From Dama dama (lineage: Eukaryota; Chordata; Mammalia; Artiodactyla; Cervidae): a stretch of 64,000 nt of DNA. Shown here in pieces: positions 11,760-25,200 of the stretch. Under the pieces are notes generated by a model. It ran no database searches, was not told the origin of the DNA, and saw only the letters and a list, made by a program, of their open reading frames with translations. The position numbers and the translations under genes were made by a program. The DNA is taken from assembly GCF_033118175.1 (NCBI RefSeq), contig NC_083698.1:66433001-66497000 (forward strand), in the 5' to 3' direction. Position 1 is the first letter of the stretch. Each line of letters begins with the position of its first letter.

Positions 11760-13149
11760 AAAACACAACCACAAGTTATGCCCGTGCTGTGCCTCTAGCA
11801 GCAAAGACAAGCGGTGTGGATGCATCTACACTTCTCGTCGGGGGAGAAAGGGTATTTTCCTGTTTAGCATAAACCATCTGCGTAGTGTCTTGAGAGTTTA
11901 AATTCCGCAGAAAAATTGTAGCTTAATTTTTCTTTTCTCGTTTCCTATTATTTTGAAAGGAAGTCTTTGGAATATTGGAGAAAAGGGGTCAACTACCAGT
12001 TTGCGCAGCTAAAATAAATGAGCGTCCAGTGCACCGTTCCTAACAATGATCTAGAAAAGTTTCCATCAAGAGTGAAGAGCAATTGTGTTTGACTTAAAGG
12101 AACAATGGTGACTCGTTTGTGAGCTGCATATGGCAAAGAAGAAAGCCAGAATCCTTTGTAAATATTTCAAATTTAAAGAAATTGTTGCTTATGTACATCC
12201 TAAAATTTTTGAATTCCATTCTACTAAAATGTATTAATTTCGTATGACCTTTATGTGCAAAGGAAATTGTACCTATGCTTTGAATGTCTAATTACAATAA
12301 CTAATTTCAGACAGCTTTTTGTATTTGATAATATGTGTATATACATGTTATATATATAATAAAGGTCTATATTCCAAACAAAAGCAGAAAATTGTATTGA
12401 AATAAATTGTCCCTCTGTTGAAAAGATGCTGCGTTATATTCACAGGATATCAATTAAGTGACTTAAATATTAAGAAAACTTACTTAGAAATAGAATAAGC
12501 TTTTGCTATTTTTGTCTTAAAATTTTAGAAGCCTTTCATGGAAAAGTGTCTTCCTTTATGGCTGAAATATTGAAAACCTTATCTGTACCACAGCTGCTCA
12601 ATAATGATGAATCCTCAAGGCACCAAAAAACAAACTGAGTTCAAAACAACATTCAGTTTAATGTTGGGATATAATGGTAATTGTGGCTAAGCGAAATGAA
12701 TTTGTTTAAATTCTTAAGAGCCGTAATTTTTTTTGTCTTACTATAGTAAGGTTATTGCATATCACTTGTTTGTATTTAATTATTTAGTAAAATGTGAACT
12801 AGAGTTAAAAAGCTCCTGCAGGGTATTTAATATCTTAAGGTACATAACTCAAGAGTAGCATTTCTGTTTTTCCTTAGTAATTTTTAAAACTTGAAATTTT
12901 AACTCAGTTTCTTTAATCACTTTCTTCCAAGTGAGACTTTGAAAGAAGCCCTAAGTAACAGGTTGTTGACTTTCATTGTTGACACTTTTGGATTATACAT
13001 AAAATCAGTTCTGAAACAGAACACATAAACTAGCTTAATAGGTGAATAGCATGCCCTTTCAGAATTAGCCAGAGAAATATAGTTTTGCTGTATACAAATC
13101 ATAAAGCATCCAGGATAAGAATTCTTTAAATTTGTTACATTTTAAATAG
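11760..13149. other. AT-rich intergenic DNA between the CpG island and SNX10
   Basis: No exon, repeat or RNA gene was recognised. If the plus-strand transcript suggested by the donor at 11746 exists, this is its first intron. Confidence 0.5.
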
Positions 13150-15260
13150 TTTTAAATAAACATCTATTTTATTTAGTTATGTAAGTAATTGTTTTCTTTC
13201 TCTAAAGAAAGCTTTATAAAAATATGCCAGAGAATAATACGAGACTTGAACAAAGCAAGAAAGCCACTAGGGGCTGAAGTTCATTTAAATCTCTCAGCTG
13301 TTGGGAAATCAGTTTTAAGAAGCCAGTACTTAGATATCAAAACAACCAAACCAAGGCTAAACGCCATAAATGTATACAACTACAGTGAATATGAAATCAA
13401 ATTTTACCAAAATTATCCATTAAAAATTACTGATGATTCAGAAATATACTGAATTCAGATCTAAGTCAGAAGAAATATATTGTATAAAATAAGCAACAAA
13501 CAAGTTATTTTTTTCATGTTTAATGTGAAAATGATGATCTCATGAAGTTTACATACCACAGTATTACACATTACTTAATATCAATTTTGACAGCTATAGT
13601 CTCATCATCTAAGAATTACAATTGGTGGCACGATATATGCTTCTCAAAACTACTGTAAAACAGAACATGAATACAAATACATATTGCCAAGGAGCTGGTG
13701 ACCACACTGAAATGACTTAATGGCAAACTTCACATGTCAGCAAGATACAAAGAAATTGCTAAATCTTTTTTCTCCAGTATTAAAATAATGAGTCTTAGAT
13801 GATAAAAGTAGTAAGATCAAAGATACATTAAATAAAAATATTTACAAAAAGTTCAATAACATTTTAGACCAAACAGAAAACAAAATGGCAAAATTAAGGA
13901 AATCATTCGTATCCTAAATTTAATTTTTTTCTGTTGAGTCTCAGTTAAAAGCATTTCACAGACTTTTTAAAATAATACAGTAACTTTTAATAAACTCCTA
14001 GTTAAAATGAGGGTGAGGTAACATTTAATTAAAGCAACAAGTTATCCCCCTTATATAAGATATCTTCTTGTTAATTTCAGAGATATTTCATACCATTCAA
14101 CAAGAAAGAAATATGAAGTTATCTCAAGAAAATGCTGCCTCATCTGAAATTTGACGTTCAATGTAGTTTATCTAAGATATTTTATCTTTGACCACTATAA
14201 AAAAAGACATTTTGTTAAATTATACCAATCCTTAGGCAGATGCCTTAAAAGAAAGGACTTTTTAAAAAATGAATAATTAATTCTGAAATTAGCAAGTTCA
14301 TATCCTTTTCTATATTATGGGAATATTTACTGGCAAATTTTATTAATTTTTATACTTTTAACTTAAAGTAACAAGCAACTGTCACTGATACTGAAAGTTA
14401 TCTAGTGATAAGAAACTGCACATTAAGTCAGAAAATAAATCATGAACCTCTAATTCTAATTACACACAGATAATGAAAACAAATGGTTTGTTCCCAGAAA
14501 CCATGTGTTAAAGCTGATTTTGGACAATGAAAATGTATTTCTGAATCTATATATTGCAGATTCTTTACTGCTAAGCCACCAGGGAAGCCCTCTATATATT
14601 GCAAATATAAGCAAAATGACTAGAGCTATTTCTGGGCTTTTTATTTTTAAAGATGTAAACATTATTTTAACATGTCTCTATTCGTAAGATACATTTTCCA
14701 TCTAAGTGTGAAATAGAATAATGAAAAGGTTAAACACTCTTAAAATATTTCAATCAACCATTCCAAAGCTCAGTGTTTTTCCAGTGCAGAGGAGGTACCC
14801 ACAAAATTCCAGCTGCCTGTCTGAGAGAGGCATTCTGGTCTGCGCCGTAAGTCATACACATACCTGCTGTGTTTATGCTAACACTGCCCCAGTAATACAA
14901 GGAGAAATGCTCCATCTGGATTTGAAATGCTACCTATTTACCTATCTTTTAAAATGCAATAAAGCCAACTAGATTTTGTTTAAACATATAAATCATTTCA
15001 TCTGAGGGCAGGATCTCGTTTTACCAATAGCGTGCGCTGATCAAGGAGAGTGCTGCATTCACAGGCTTTTAGCTTTTCACAGAAGCTTAGCCAAAATAAG
15101 ACAACATAAAAATACCACTAATAAACAACACAACATCTTTACGAATTTAAATACTTAATATGACAGTTAGCTTTAGGTAAGAATATATTATTCGCAAGCT
15201 TTATTCTCTGTGACTGGACACAATTTGCTATTCCTAAAATGGTAACATTAGAATTATTTT
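13150..15260 (-). other. SNX10: SNX10 3' UTR, distal end uncertain
   Basis: The DNA following the SNX10 stop is AT-rich and shows only a 35-nt SINE scrap (14556-14591). Minus-strand AATAAA hexamers, seen as TTTATT on the plus strand, lie at 15200-15205, 14640-14645, 14339-14344 and 13168-13173. The first is only about 60 nt past the stop. The last would give a UTR of about 2.1 kb, which seems the more usual size. Which sites are used cannot be told from sequence. Confidence 0.45.
14556..14591 (-). mobile_element. Bov-tA SINE scrap
   Basis: A 35-nt piece matches the tRNA-like end of Bov-tA (GATTCTTTACTGCTAAGCC, then ACCAGGGAAGCCC). It is flanked by repeats of TCTATATATTGCA (about 14546 and 14591), which look like a target-site duplication of an extremely short copy. 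It lies within the proposed SNX10 3' UTR. Confidence 0.8.
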
Positions 15261-15342
15261 TCAGGATTCCTGCGGAGCTGTGCTCATTTTACATCCATGC
15301 GAACTGCTCTCATCACTACTATGTCCAAACCCAGAGGATGAA
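15261..15342 (-). CDS. SNX10: SNX10 last coding exon (serine-rich C-terminal tail)
   Basis: The coding portion is 82 nt. It completes a split serine codon and encodes the tail SSSGFGHSSDESSSHGCK, then MSTAPQES and TGA at 15263-15261. The acceptor is TCTTCTTTTCCAG. The tail is likely disordered and could be phosphorylated, which is inference from composition. The intron before it is only 450 bp. Confidence 0.95.
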
Positions 15343-18300
15343 CTGGAAAAGAAGAGAGGGGGGAAAATAATAAAAAGAGGAAATTGGTTTTCACAACACA
15401 CTCAAAGCCTGAGTAACAGAGGAGAACTTTAATTATCTCCAGTCACAAAGAGAGACAGGAAATTTGGACTTTTAATTAGCCATTTGGAGTGCAGTTGGAT
15501 ATTTTTTTAGCTAGATAATTTAAACTCGAATAATTCAAGTCTGACTAAATGAAAGTCACATAATCAGAATGCAGATAATTGAATTTCTACTGCATTCATT
15601 AATTCAGTGTGGAGGTGTGTGTGAAGACTACTATGATGAGCTGTCACAGCTCAATAAAATCTCAGTCAATTAATTTTTTCATTATCTTAGTATTACATCA
15701 ACAAAAAGTGGAGTGTGTGTATATGTCGTACGCATATGTGTACGATGTGTTATATAAATACGTATACGTTAAATCAAAATGCAAGGAAATACCTTTCTGA
15801 ATCATAATCTATATCGTTTTCTTTTTTTCCTTCTTCTTCTTCTTCAGGGAAACGTCTGTTCATCAAGGCAAACTTGTGAATTGCTTCTTCTACAGAGTAC
15901 TTAGTCTGCCCAGAAACACACGCCTCGATGTCTTCTGAATTCAGATGACTTTGCAGGAAGAGGTGAAGGCTGCTATCTGAAAGCAGAAGTGCATTCTGTA
16001 GAACCCTATGTAAAAGAAAAAAGAAGACACGATCAGTGCGCAGGGAGGGACAATTATAGGGTGGGAGAGAGGAAAACATTAGAAATATGCCACTGAAGTG
16101 ATTTCTCTACTATGGCAAACTTGGCATCAATTACAGACTCTCCCTATTAAAAGGATGAAAGCATATGTTAACTTTTATTCGATTATTTGGAAATTTAGGT
16201 GAGTAAAAACATGAAGCTAATAGTTAAGAACATCTGTTAAAAGAATAACTTCAAGGGCATTTCTTCAATTTAACCATCTGTTATGACCATGTGGATTAAT
16301 TATGGAAATATTTTGCTTAGATAGTCAGAGAAATTTATTCTGCCTTTAAAAAATTTACTGCCAACCAGCATGTCAGTTCTGTGATCTTTATTGGTTAGGC
16401 TGTCATGAAACATCAAAACTTTCAACGACTATTAAAAACTATATTAAAAAGTCAGTACATTTCTCAGCATGTCTTACATTTTCAAACTTTACAAAGATGC
16501 TTATATACAGGTTCACAAGGGCTCAATTGAGAGGGAGTGTTTTTTGAATACTTAAGATTGACTAGAAATTTCTCCAAAATCTTCAGCAGTGTATGTATTT
16601 TAAAATGAGTCACTAAATAAAATTGCTCCCAGTTTTACCATATATGTAATTAAAGTATGATAAGTCTGTAATAAGTACATACTAGCCTTCCCACATTCCA
16701 AGATCAAAGTTTACAAAGGGAGAACAGAGTTCAGCTAGTACATCATGGCAAATGAAACTACAGGGAGAATGAAAAAGTGCCCTGTAGCAAAAGGTACACA
16801 TGCTCAAATTCATCTTATCAGTTAATGTGTCTTTCCTGAAATGCATATCAAAGAACACCCTTATGTTTAAATAAATGGTTTTCTCTTTTTAGCAACGATT
16901 TTGACATATGATAATTTAGTCTCTGTTAATAGTTCAACAATGATATAACACAAGACACTAAGACTGGATGTTGGGGACAAGCCTGAAACATGGAAACTCA
17001 AGTGTGATTCTGTTCAACACAGATTTTTCATATGGAGGTCTATGAGAAATAGAGTATTTCAGACCAACAAAACTTACCTTATATTCTGCATTCTTAGATG
17101 CAGAAAACAAGTTAACTAGAAAAGTAAACAAGTTAATTAGAAAAGTAAATCTCTTTTGATCATTCATATCAATTTACTTAAAAACCAAGGAATTTGGTTT
17201 TTAAGTCACTGGAATATTTCCTTCTCTTTCAAATAAGACAGTTATTTCTTAAAGAAGGCAAGCATCGAAAAATACACAGTATCAAAACCAAAATCTGGCT
17301 GTCCTCTTTGCTTCAGATAGGTTTACAAATGGTTTTTGAGCAAACATTCTTTACTGACCTACTAAAATGAAAAGTAAAACCTTGGTGCGTTTTTAAAAGG
17401 CAAAATAGCTCAATATAGCTCAAAATAGCTCAAAATAGCTCAAGCAAAATAGCTAAATATTTCCACTCTTCCATGTCCTCTGCCCTGAGTTCCCTCAGTA
17501 AATGACCATATCACATGATAAAGATTAATTTACCAAGTACAAGGAGTAAAGTAGTAAATCCTTTTTACTACTCTTTGAGATTTATTTTCTACATTTATAA
17601 ATGTTTACCACTCTTGTTTTAAATGCTTCAAATCAAGAGAAGATTTATATAGCAACGACCCATTAATATTAACTTGCAGTCGCTGTGAAGTTTGAACTGA
17701 GTGTTTCCTGTGTCCTTTTGTCAGCGGTTTCCTGCCCACGACGTTACAAGTAACTGTTCATGGGATTATACTTACTGCTTTGTTTCTGTTGGAAATGTGT
17801 TTTATTTTCTTTATAAAATAATGGGTAATCTTTAAAATTGATTTTGGATGCTTCGAGGCATTACACCACAAAAGTAATGAGCACTAATGCCAATGATATT
17901 GGACACAAATTCATTTTAGCTTTATTTCATGTCTAAAGCAATTCTATTGAGCCTTGAACTGGTCACACACTGTTATTAACTTGCTAGTAACCTAACACAT
18001 GGGTACAGAAAACGAAAGTGATCAGAGTCCAGGTTGATCAGGACCTCGAGGCTACTGTCTTTTTTCTTGAACTATAATTCAATTTCCAATTTTACTGTAC
18101 ATTAGACTCATTATTTCCCAGTCTTGTCTTTTCTGCTTAATACTGCCATCTGGAGGACACACAGGTGAACAGTCAGAGGGAGCTTGGCACACCTAGGTCA
18201 CAATTCTGAAAGGGGAGAAGGATGTGGCTGGGAACACCTGAAGAACCATACAGGCTCTTGAGTGCAAAAACATCTGCCCAGTTTAGGTTTTGTGAATTTC

Positions 18301-19182
18301 CTCTGTCTGGTTGGCTAAATTTATGCCACCATACTCCATGGATAATTTTTAAATAAGCAAAAATAATTTTTTAATTGTATTTATGATTTTTATTTTCAGT
18401 CAAGTGTTTCATTCCCAAATTAAAAATACAAAATTTTCACAGTATTTTCCCATCTGGTTCAGTAAGCAAAATTAGTCCATTTTAAGTAATATCCGATTTA
18501 TTATATATCAGAGTATTGTGACTGCCATCATAATACTAAATCCTATTTTTACCCTAGTCATACTTGCACCACATTTTCCACAAACACATTAATAGCAGAA
18601 AATCAACTTCAAACTTAAAATAAACTTCAAACTGAAAGTAAGGAGTACTTTGTAAAACAGTCAGTAAAATGTCACCTTTATAAGTCTCCATAAAAATAAA
18701 AATAAATTTTCAAGCCCTTATAAAAGGAACAAAAAAATAGCCTCTAGAATTTTAAAGGAATTTTAAGCACAAGCTATTTATAACATGAGTCAAAAGTTAT
18801 TCCTTTCTCCATTAATAACTTTAAACAAAGCAAAACCTGTTTTTCCTTGAATTAAACACATTTGAAAATCTGGTTTTCCTCAACATGAGTTTATTAGGTG
18901 TATTCTATATTGCTTCAGCTGAGAATATATATAGCTATGCAAACCATGTAACCCTAACTAAGGATGCCCTGAGTCTACAGAACCCAATATAATGATATAC
19001 ATACACATCTGTATAGCGGGTGGAAGTTTACCAGTTTGATGTAGGGGAAAAAATTAATTCAGCCTGTTTACCGCTTACCATGAGAAAAAAATAAAACCTA
19101 CAAATCTTCATTGAAGACATTCATGATCTGTGCTGTGGTGCCCTCTATTGAACATAAAGACTTATAAAAATTGTGTGTGTGT

Positions 19183-19214
<32 letters not shown>

Positions 19215-22200
19215 ATAAAACTAGCTGTAGTGTTTCCATGATATCCTTTCATAAAAATTTATATAAATTCGTTAAATTTTTAAGACATACAGAACTGTTA
19301 TATGAAAGTCTACCTTGTAAGGTATGTGTAGTTATATTAATGGGATGAATTCAGTAAAGAAGAAAAGTTGGCGCCCACTTGTGATAGCAAAGTGCAAAAA
19401 AATAGTAGGGATGCCAGTTTCATAGCTGGAGACTTACCAACAGAGCTTATATAGAGCTTAGTCTATAACTTCTTCGTTCATAACTATTCGTAAAGGTGAC
19501 TTACAATTTAAAATTAGCCAGGGAGGAAGTCCCAAAGGGAGATTATACCCAAGACAGAGAAAAAAATGAATATATTTGAAAAATTTCACAACCATACCAA
19601 CTAACTTAGCTAGCATTTAAGAGTTCCAATTATAAAGCTGCCAGTTCCTGGGATTAATATAGTGCCTCCACCTTGCTTATAATTTCCTTATCTATAAAAC
19701 TGAGATGTAACTTGACTCCTAATATTGTCATAGGTATTGAGATAAAACATGTAAAAAGCTAAACATAGCCAGTCTTCAATAAAATGGTATGCTGCTGCTG
19801 CTAAGTCACTTCAGTTGTGTCTGACTCTGTGGCCCCATAGACGGCAGCCCACCAGGGTCCGCCGTCCCTGGGATTCTCCAGGCAAGAACACTGGAGTGGG
19901 TTGCCATTTCCTTCTCTAATGCATGAAAGTGAAAAGTGAAAGTGAAGTCGCTCAGTCGTGTCCGACTCTTCACACCCCATGGACCTCAGCCCACCAGGCT
20001 CCTCTGTCCATGGGATTTTCCAGGCAAGAGTATTGGAGTGGGTTGCCATTGCCTTCTCCGATAAAATGGTATAAATTCCTCTTATTTGGTACCTCAGCAA
20101 AGGAACAACTTTCTAGTTTCTCTATGAAGACTGCCAGGCTATATACATTGCTATCAAATATGTATTACTTCACAGATAACCTTAAAATGGAAAAAATACA
20201 TATTTATATTATAGACACATACCTATGCACAGAAACAGCAGTATTTTTGTTTTGAAGAGGTTGAACATATACAATACTCTTGGTTTATAACTTCAATATT
20301 TATATAAAAACCAAGTCTTTTAAGAATTCAAAAAGCAACATGTTTATTTGGGGCATTTATTGGGAAGCCCCCTAATTTCATTCCCATTCATCATCACCAG
20401 TTTAAAAACCAAGTCTTAAAAATACATGCTAAAAAGGGAATTCCCTGGCGGTTCCGTGGTTGGGACTCTGTGCTTCCACTGCAGGGGGGTGCAGGTTCAA
20501 CCCCTGGTCAGGGAACTAGGATCCTGCATGCTGTGTGGTGCAGCCAACAATAATTAAAAATACATGCTAAAAATCTACTATACACAGGCATATTTCATAC
20601 TTTAATATTGTGGTGTTTTTTTCTTAAATTCCAAAAGTGCTCTACAAACAAGGAACAGGCTACCGACAGTGGCCTCATTTAACGGGTAACCAACGGGCCT
20701 CAGAGGACGTCAAGGTGGGGTCCGGACACAGATGGCTGAGATGCACGTTGCATCGTTTCCCAAAGTGGGCTTAGGCTGGGGGGACAGAGGGGTCCACTAG
20801 AGGCAAAGACATGCAAGGCTGCTATTTCTACACACACTGGGCAAAGAACAGGACTATGTATCAGATTTGAGGGGCACAGAAAAGACAGTGGGGAGGATAG
20901 TGGGGGCCACAGCATTTAGGGCACTTAGGTGAGGACTGAATCCAACGGTGTGGTATTAGACTCCTTGTTTCCTTCAGGAGCAGACCACATAGAAGCACCA
21001 GCTTTCATTTTTCATGTGAAATTCATCTCTTGGAGACTAATGTTCACAGACCATAATGGGACAAATAACATCACAATGGTGTCTGCTCCATGATTTGACT
21101 TCTGGATGACATCAAGATTCAACTTTAATGAATCAAGACATCCCTGATAAGTATGCAGTTGCCTCCCCGCTAGAATGGAAGCTTTAAGAGGACAAGGATA
21201 TGTGTCCGTCTTGTGCAGTCCTATATCCTCAGTACCCAGCCTGGTCAAAAGCAGTCACTTCATATGTTGGCTCACTGAGTCCTTTCCCAACCCTCCTCTG
21301 AATGACACAACTACCCATGAGGTCGTGATGTGTGTATTACATTATTGCACTTTCCAGCAAACCAAGGCTCACAGGAATGAATGACTTTCCTGAGGTTACA
21401 GAGCCAGAAAACAACCAGGAGCCAAGATTCACAGACCTGGAACACAGTCCCTCGAGCTCCTGACCCAGGACACTTTCCATTATGACCTCTGCATAAAATT
21501 CAACCAGCAAACTGCAGAACAACACAGCATGCAAGAATAACCTACAGTAAGTGAGCACAACCCCTCAACAGCCTAGTGACTCTCACACCGGCATGAATTT
21601 GGTTGCCCAATTGTGCAAGGCAAGGTCATGTTCAAAACAATGAAGTAATTCCTGATCAAAAAAACACATGCCTTGTGTTTAACAAGCCACATAAGCAAAG
21701 AGACACATGGTGTCCTTTGATCTCAAATAAGGATACTTCTCTACAGAAAACACACAGCTCCTCAGATGCTTATGGAGACTGCAGGATACAACTAGCCCTG
21801 TCCGGGACTCACTGGTGATGGCCAGTCTGCAGCGTCCCCCAGCAGCATCTGGAGTGACAGGCCACTCTGCAAACTTGTCTGTGGGGATCAGGTCTTTAGG
21901 GAGAGGCCATCAACCACCTGGGTCTCATATAGACAATTAAAATTGGAGCTATCCCCAAAGGGAAAGGGCAGGAAAAACTTGAGCAGGTCTTTGTTCTGTC
22001 ATGCCTATGAAACTCCAAAGAACACCACTGTGAGGATTTCTGAGGACTTGGCTCAGTTAGATTCTTCTGTTCTCTTGTCATTTTTATTCCTCTGTTTTCT
22101 TTTTCTTTTCCAGGCCTCCCTCAATTTATAACCTTAGCTGTTTCTCTGTCTCCATGACCCCTTCAAAGGAAAAGCATGATACCAATCTAATGGAAATAAA

Positions 22201-25200
22201 TATTAATATTCATGTGGATACTTAATACCCAAGCCTTTGATGAGTGAGCCATAGAGAGAGAGACAGCCAGAGGGCAGTATATTATTTCAGGCTAGCTCAA
22301 AGGTGCCGAGTAGAAAACTCAAAAGATGGCTTCAGATCCTGAAGCTAGTAGAAACAGTTCAGGAGACTGGGCCCTACCACTAACTAGTAGTCATAGGACT
22401 CAGCCTATTCCCTTATCTATAAATAGGAAGATAGAAAAATTAGCTCAAAGCTATTTCATGTCTAAGTGCATTAAAATAATGGCTGATACTTGGATATCAC
22501 ACATTATATTTCAGTCTGTTGTGAGTGATTTAATCCTCTTAACAGCCTTATGAAGTAGATACTACTATTACCCCATTTTACAGGTGGGCAAACACAAGCA
22601 CCGAGGAGGTAAAAGGCTTGCCTAAATTCCCAGCTAATAAGTAGCAGAAGCAGGATTTGAACCCAGGCAGTCTGGCCTCAGAGTCTGTGTGCAGATCAGT
22701 GTGTTGTCCCATAGGATGGATATTCCAGCATTACAGAGTGGAAAAAAAGGGGGGGGGGGGGGGGGCGGGTAATTATAGCAGTGTGAACTCAAGTCACTTT
22801 CACTGCAGTACCAACCATTACCAAGTGCTCCAGAGTTAAAAACCGACTGTGTGCATGTGTGTTAAGACAATCAGTTGTGTCCACCTCTTTGCAACGCCAT
22901 GGACTGTACCCACCAGGCTTTTCTGTCCGTGGGCTTCTCCAGGCAAAAATACTGGAGTGGGTAGCCATTCCCTTCTCCAGCAGGTCTTCCTGACACAGGA
23001 ATTAAACCCATGTCTCTGACATCTCCTGCATTGGAAGGCAGATTCTTTATCACTAGCACCACCTGGGAAGCCCTAATAACCCACTAAGACTATTCAAACA
23101 CCAATAAATACTCCCTTATAAACATTCCCTCCAAAGAGTAGCAACAAGTTATTCACTTAGAGGAGCTCAGAGCAGTGTTAGCAGCCCACTGTAGAGCTGA
23201 TGTTGGTATGTCGATCCTAAACGTTGTAAATAAAGTGAGTTTCTAAGAAGTGCCTTTTAATAAGGTACATTTGTTTCACGGAAAATTTTACTCTTGTCAG
23301 CTAAACTCCCAAGCAATTTGGCTCTGCTTTATAGCTTAAGGGAGTATATATTTATTATCTGATTCAATTAGTTCATTGTTTTCTTTCTGGAAGGTTTGGT
23401 CCTGAATATGCACCGTGTGAGGGGAGCCACAAGATGGCGCTCTAATATAGGAAATGAATGAGCACAGCATACAGTGCACAAATGGATTTACAGTTCTGGG
23501 GAGGATTAGCATTGGCTTCTATTGGCCAATACCTGAAAGGTACTGTAGAGGATTGAATTGTGTCTCCTTGAGAGAGATGTTCTTCTTAAATCCCAGTAAC
23601 CTATGATCACGACCTTATTTGGAAATAAGGTTTTAGCAGGTTTAATTAAATTAAGGATCTCAAGACAGATGATCCTGGATTTAGGGTGGGCTCTAAATCC
23701 AATGATTGACGTTATTTTGAGAGAAAGAAAAGGAAATCTGAGACACAGAGAAAAGATGGACATGTGAGGATGGAGGCAGGGATTAAACTAGCTTCCCTGG
23801 TGGTTCAGAATCTGCCTAGATTCTGCCTATCATGCAGGAGATCCAAGTTCAATCCCTAGGTTGAGAAGATACCCTGGAGAAGGGAATGGCAATCCACTTC
23901 AGTGTTCTTGCCTGGAGAATCCCTTGGACAGAGAAGACTGGTGGGCTAAAGTCCATGGGATCGCAAAGAGTCAGACACGACTGAATGACTAACAATATAG
24001 GAAATGAATTACTGAGCATCCCCCCAAAGCAGATTATCAGCATTTTAGAAACAGGAACATTCTCTCCAGCTTGACCACAGGACCCTCAATTCTTACGGAG
24101 CACTGTGCTCACATCTCCCATCTGGCCACCAGAGTGTCTGCACACTTACTTTCTGAGGAAATCTTCCAAACCCTGACGACGCTGATCTACATGCTGGCGA
24201 TTGTTCATGTTGAAAAATAGGTTTTTAGATGGAAGTTCTGGCAGTTGTCTTATGGGAAAGAAAAAAAAAATTTTTTTAATCATCAAATCAAGGTGATTTA
24301 TAGTTACAGAAATCCCTCAAAATGAAAGCAAATCATGCATGATAATAATCACACAACTATTATATAATTATACACATATTTTATAGTTACATTATACAAT
24401 AAGGGTATGAAAAAATCAGTTAACTTAAAGAAAAAATATTTTTAAACATTTTTGAGGTCTTTCATGATCAATACTCATATATTAGTATAATTCAAGTGGT
24501 AAATTTTGAATTCAGAGGCAACAGCCAAAAAAATAAAGCTATATATTGCAATTGAGAAGAAAGCCTACAAAATCCTTTATATATATCAATACATGTCAAT
24601 TTTTTAATTGATGTATATTGTTTACAATATTATGTTAGTTTCAGGAGTTTTCCACTGTTTTTCAGATTGTTATCCATGTTATTACAAGATATTGAATATA
24701 GTTCCCTGTGCTATTCAGTAAATCATTGTTGCTTATTTTATATATAGTGCTGTGTCAAATTTTTAAATATTGAATATAATAATAAAGTCTTCTCAATATA
24801 CTCTTTAAATCACTTACACCAGTAATGCATTACTTTGGAGTCTCTGCCTCAGCCATACAAATTCTCTATACCTTCTTCTCACACAGGATGTTTTCATTGT
24901 AAAACACATGCTATTGGTCTGTTTAAAGAAAACAAAAAAACATAAGCCTCACTTGAGGAAAACATGCTTTTCTTGTATCTATAACACTCTATATACCCCA
25001 ATATTCATTTAAAGTAGGATTTTAAAAATCAAAAACAGATTTGCATTTATGCCATACTCAAATCTTGCATATAACCCACCAATATCGCATCCATGAAAAC
25101 AGCTGGGGTGACATTAATGAGCAGTGATGTCCTTGGGGCAAGGCATGAACCTGACTTTCCCTGAGTCCTGACATAGCTTCCTGCTCATCTATAGCACTCC

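Larger units (their letters stand above)
16006..24149 (-). other. SNX10: SNX10 intron between coding exons 4 and 5 (8.1 kb)
   Basis: The intron is mostly unique AT-rich sequence. It contains a 10-bp tandem repeat at 17401-17440, an uninterrupted TG run, SINE insertions at 19.8, 20.4, 22.9 and 23.8 kb, L2-like sequence at about 21165-21270, and MIR-like sequence at 21300-21450 and 22530-22700. No coding exon was seen inside it. Confidence 0.85.

Noticed and set aside
10233..11901. Long overlapping open frames on both strands across the CpG island (up to 204 codons)
   Set aside because: GC-rich DNA has few stop codons. The predicted peptides are Arg/Pro/Ala-rich, lie on both strands and resemble no protein I know.
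13189..13452. 87-codon plus-strand frame next to the SNX10 3' end
   Set aside because: It lies opposite the likely 3' UTR, in AT-rich DNA, with no similarity and no translation context of note.
17401..17454. Short spaced repeats as a CRISPR-like array
   Set aside because: The units are directly adjacent with no spacers, and the DNA is mammalian.
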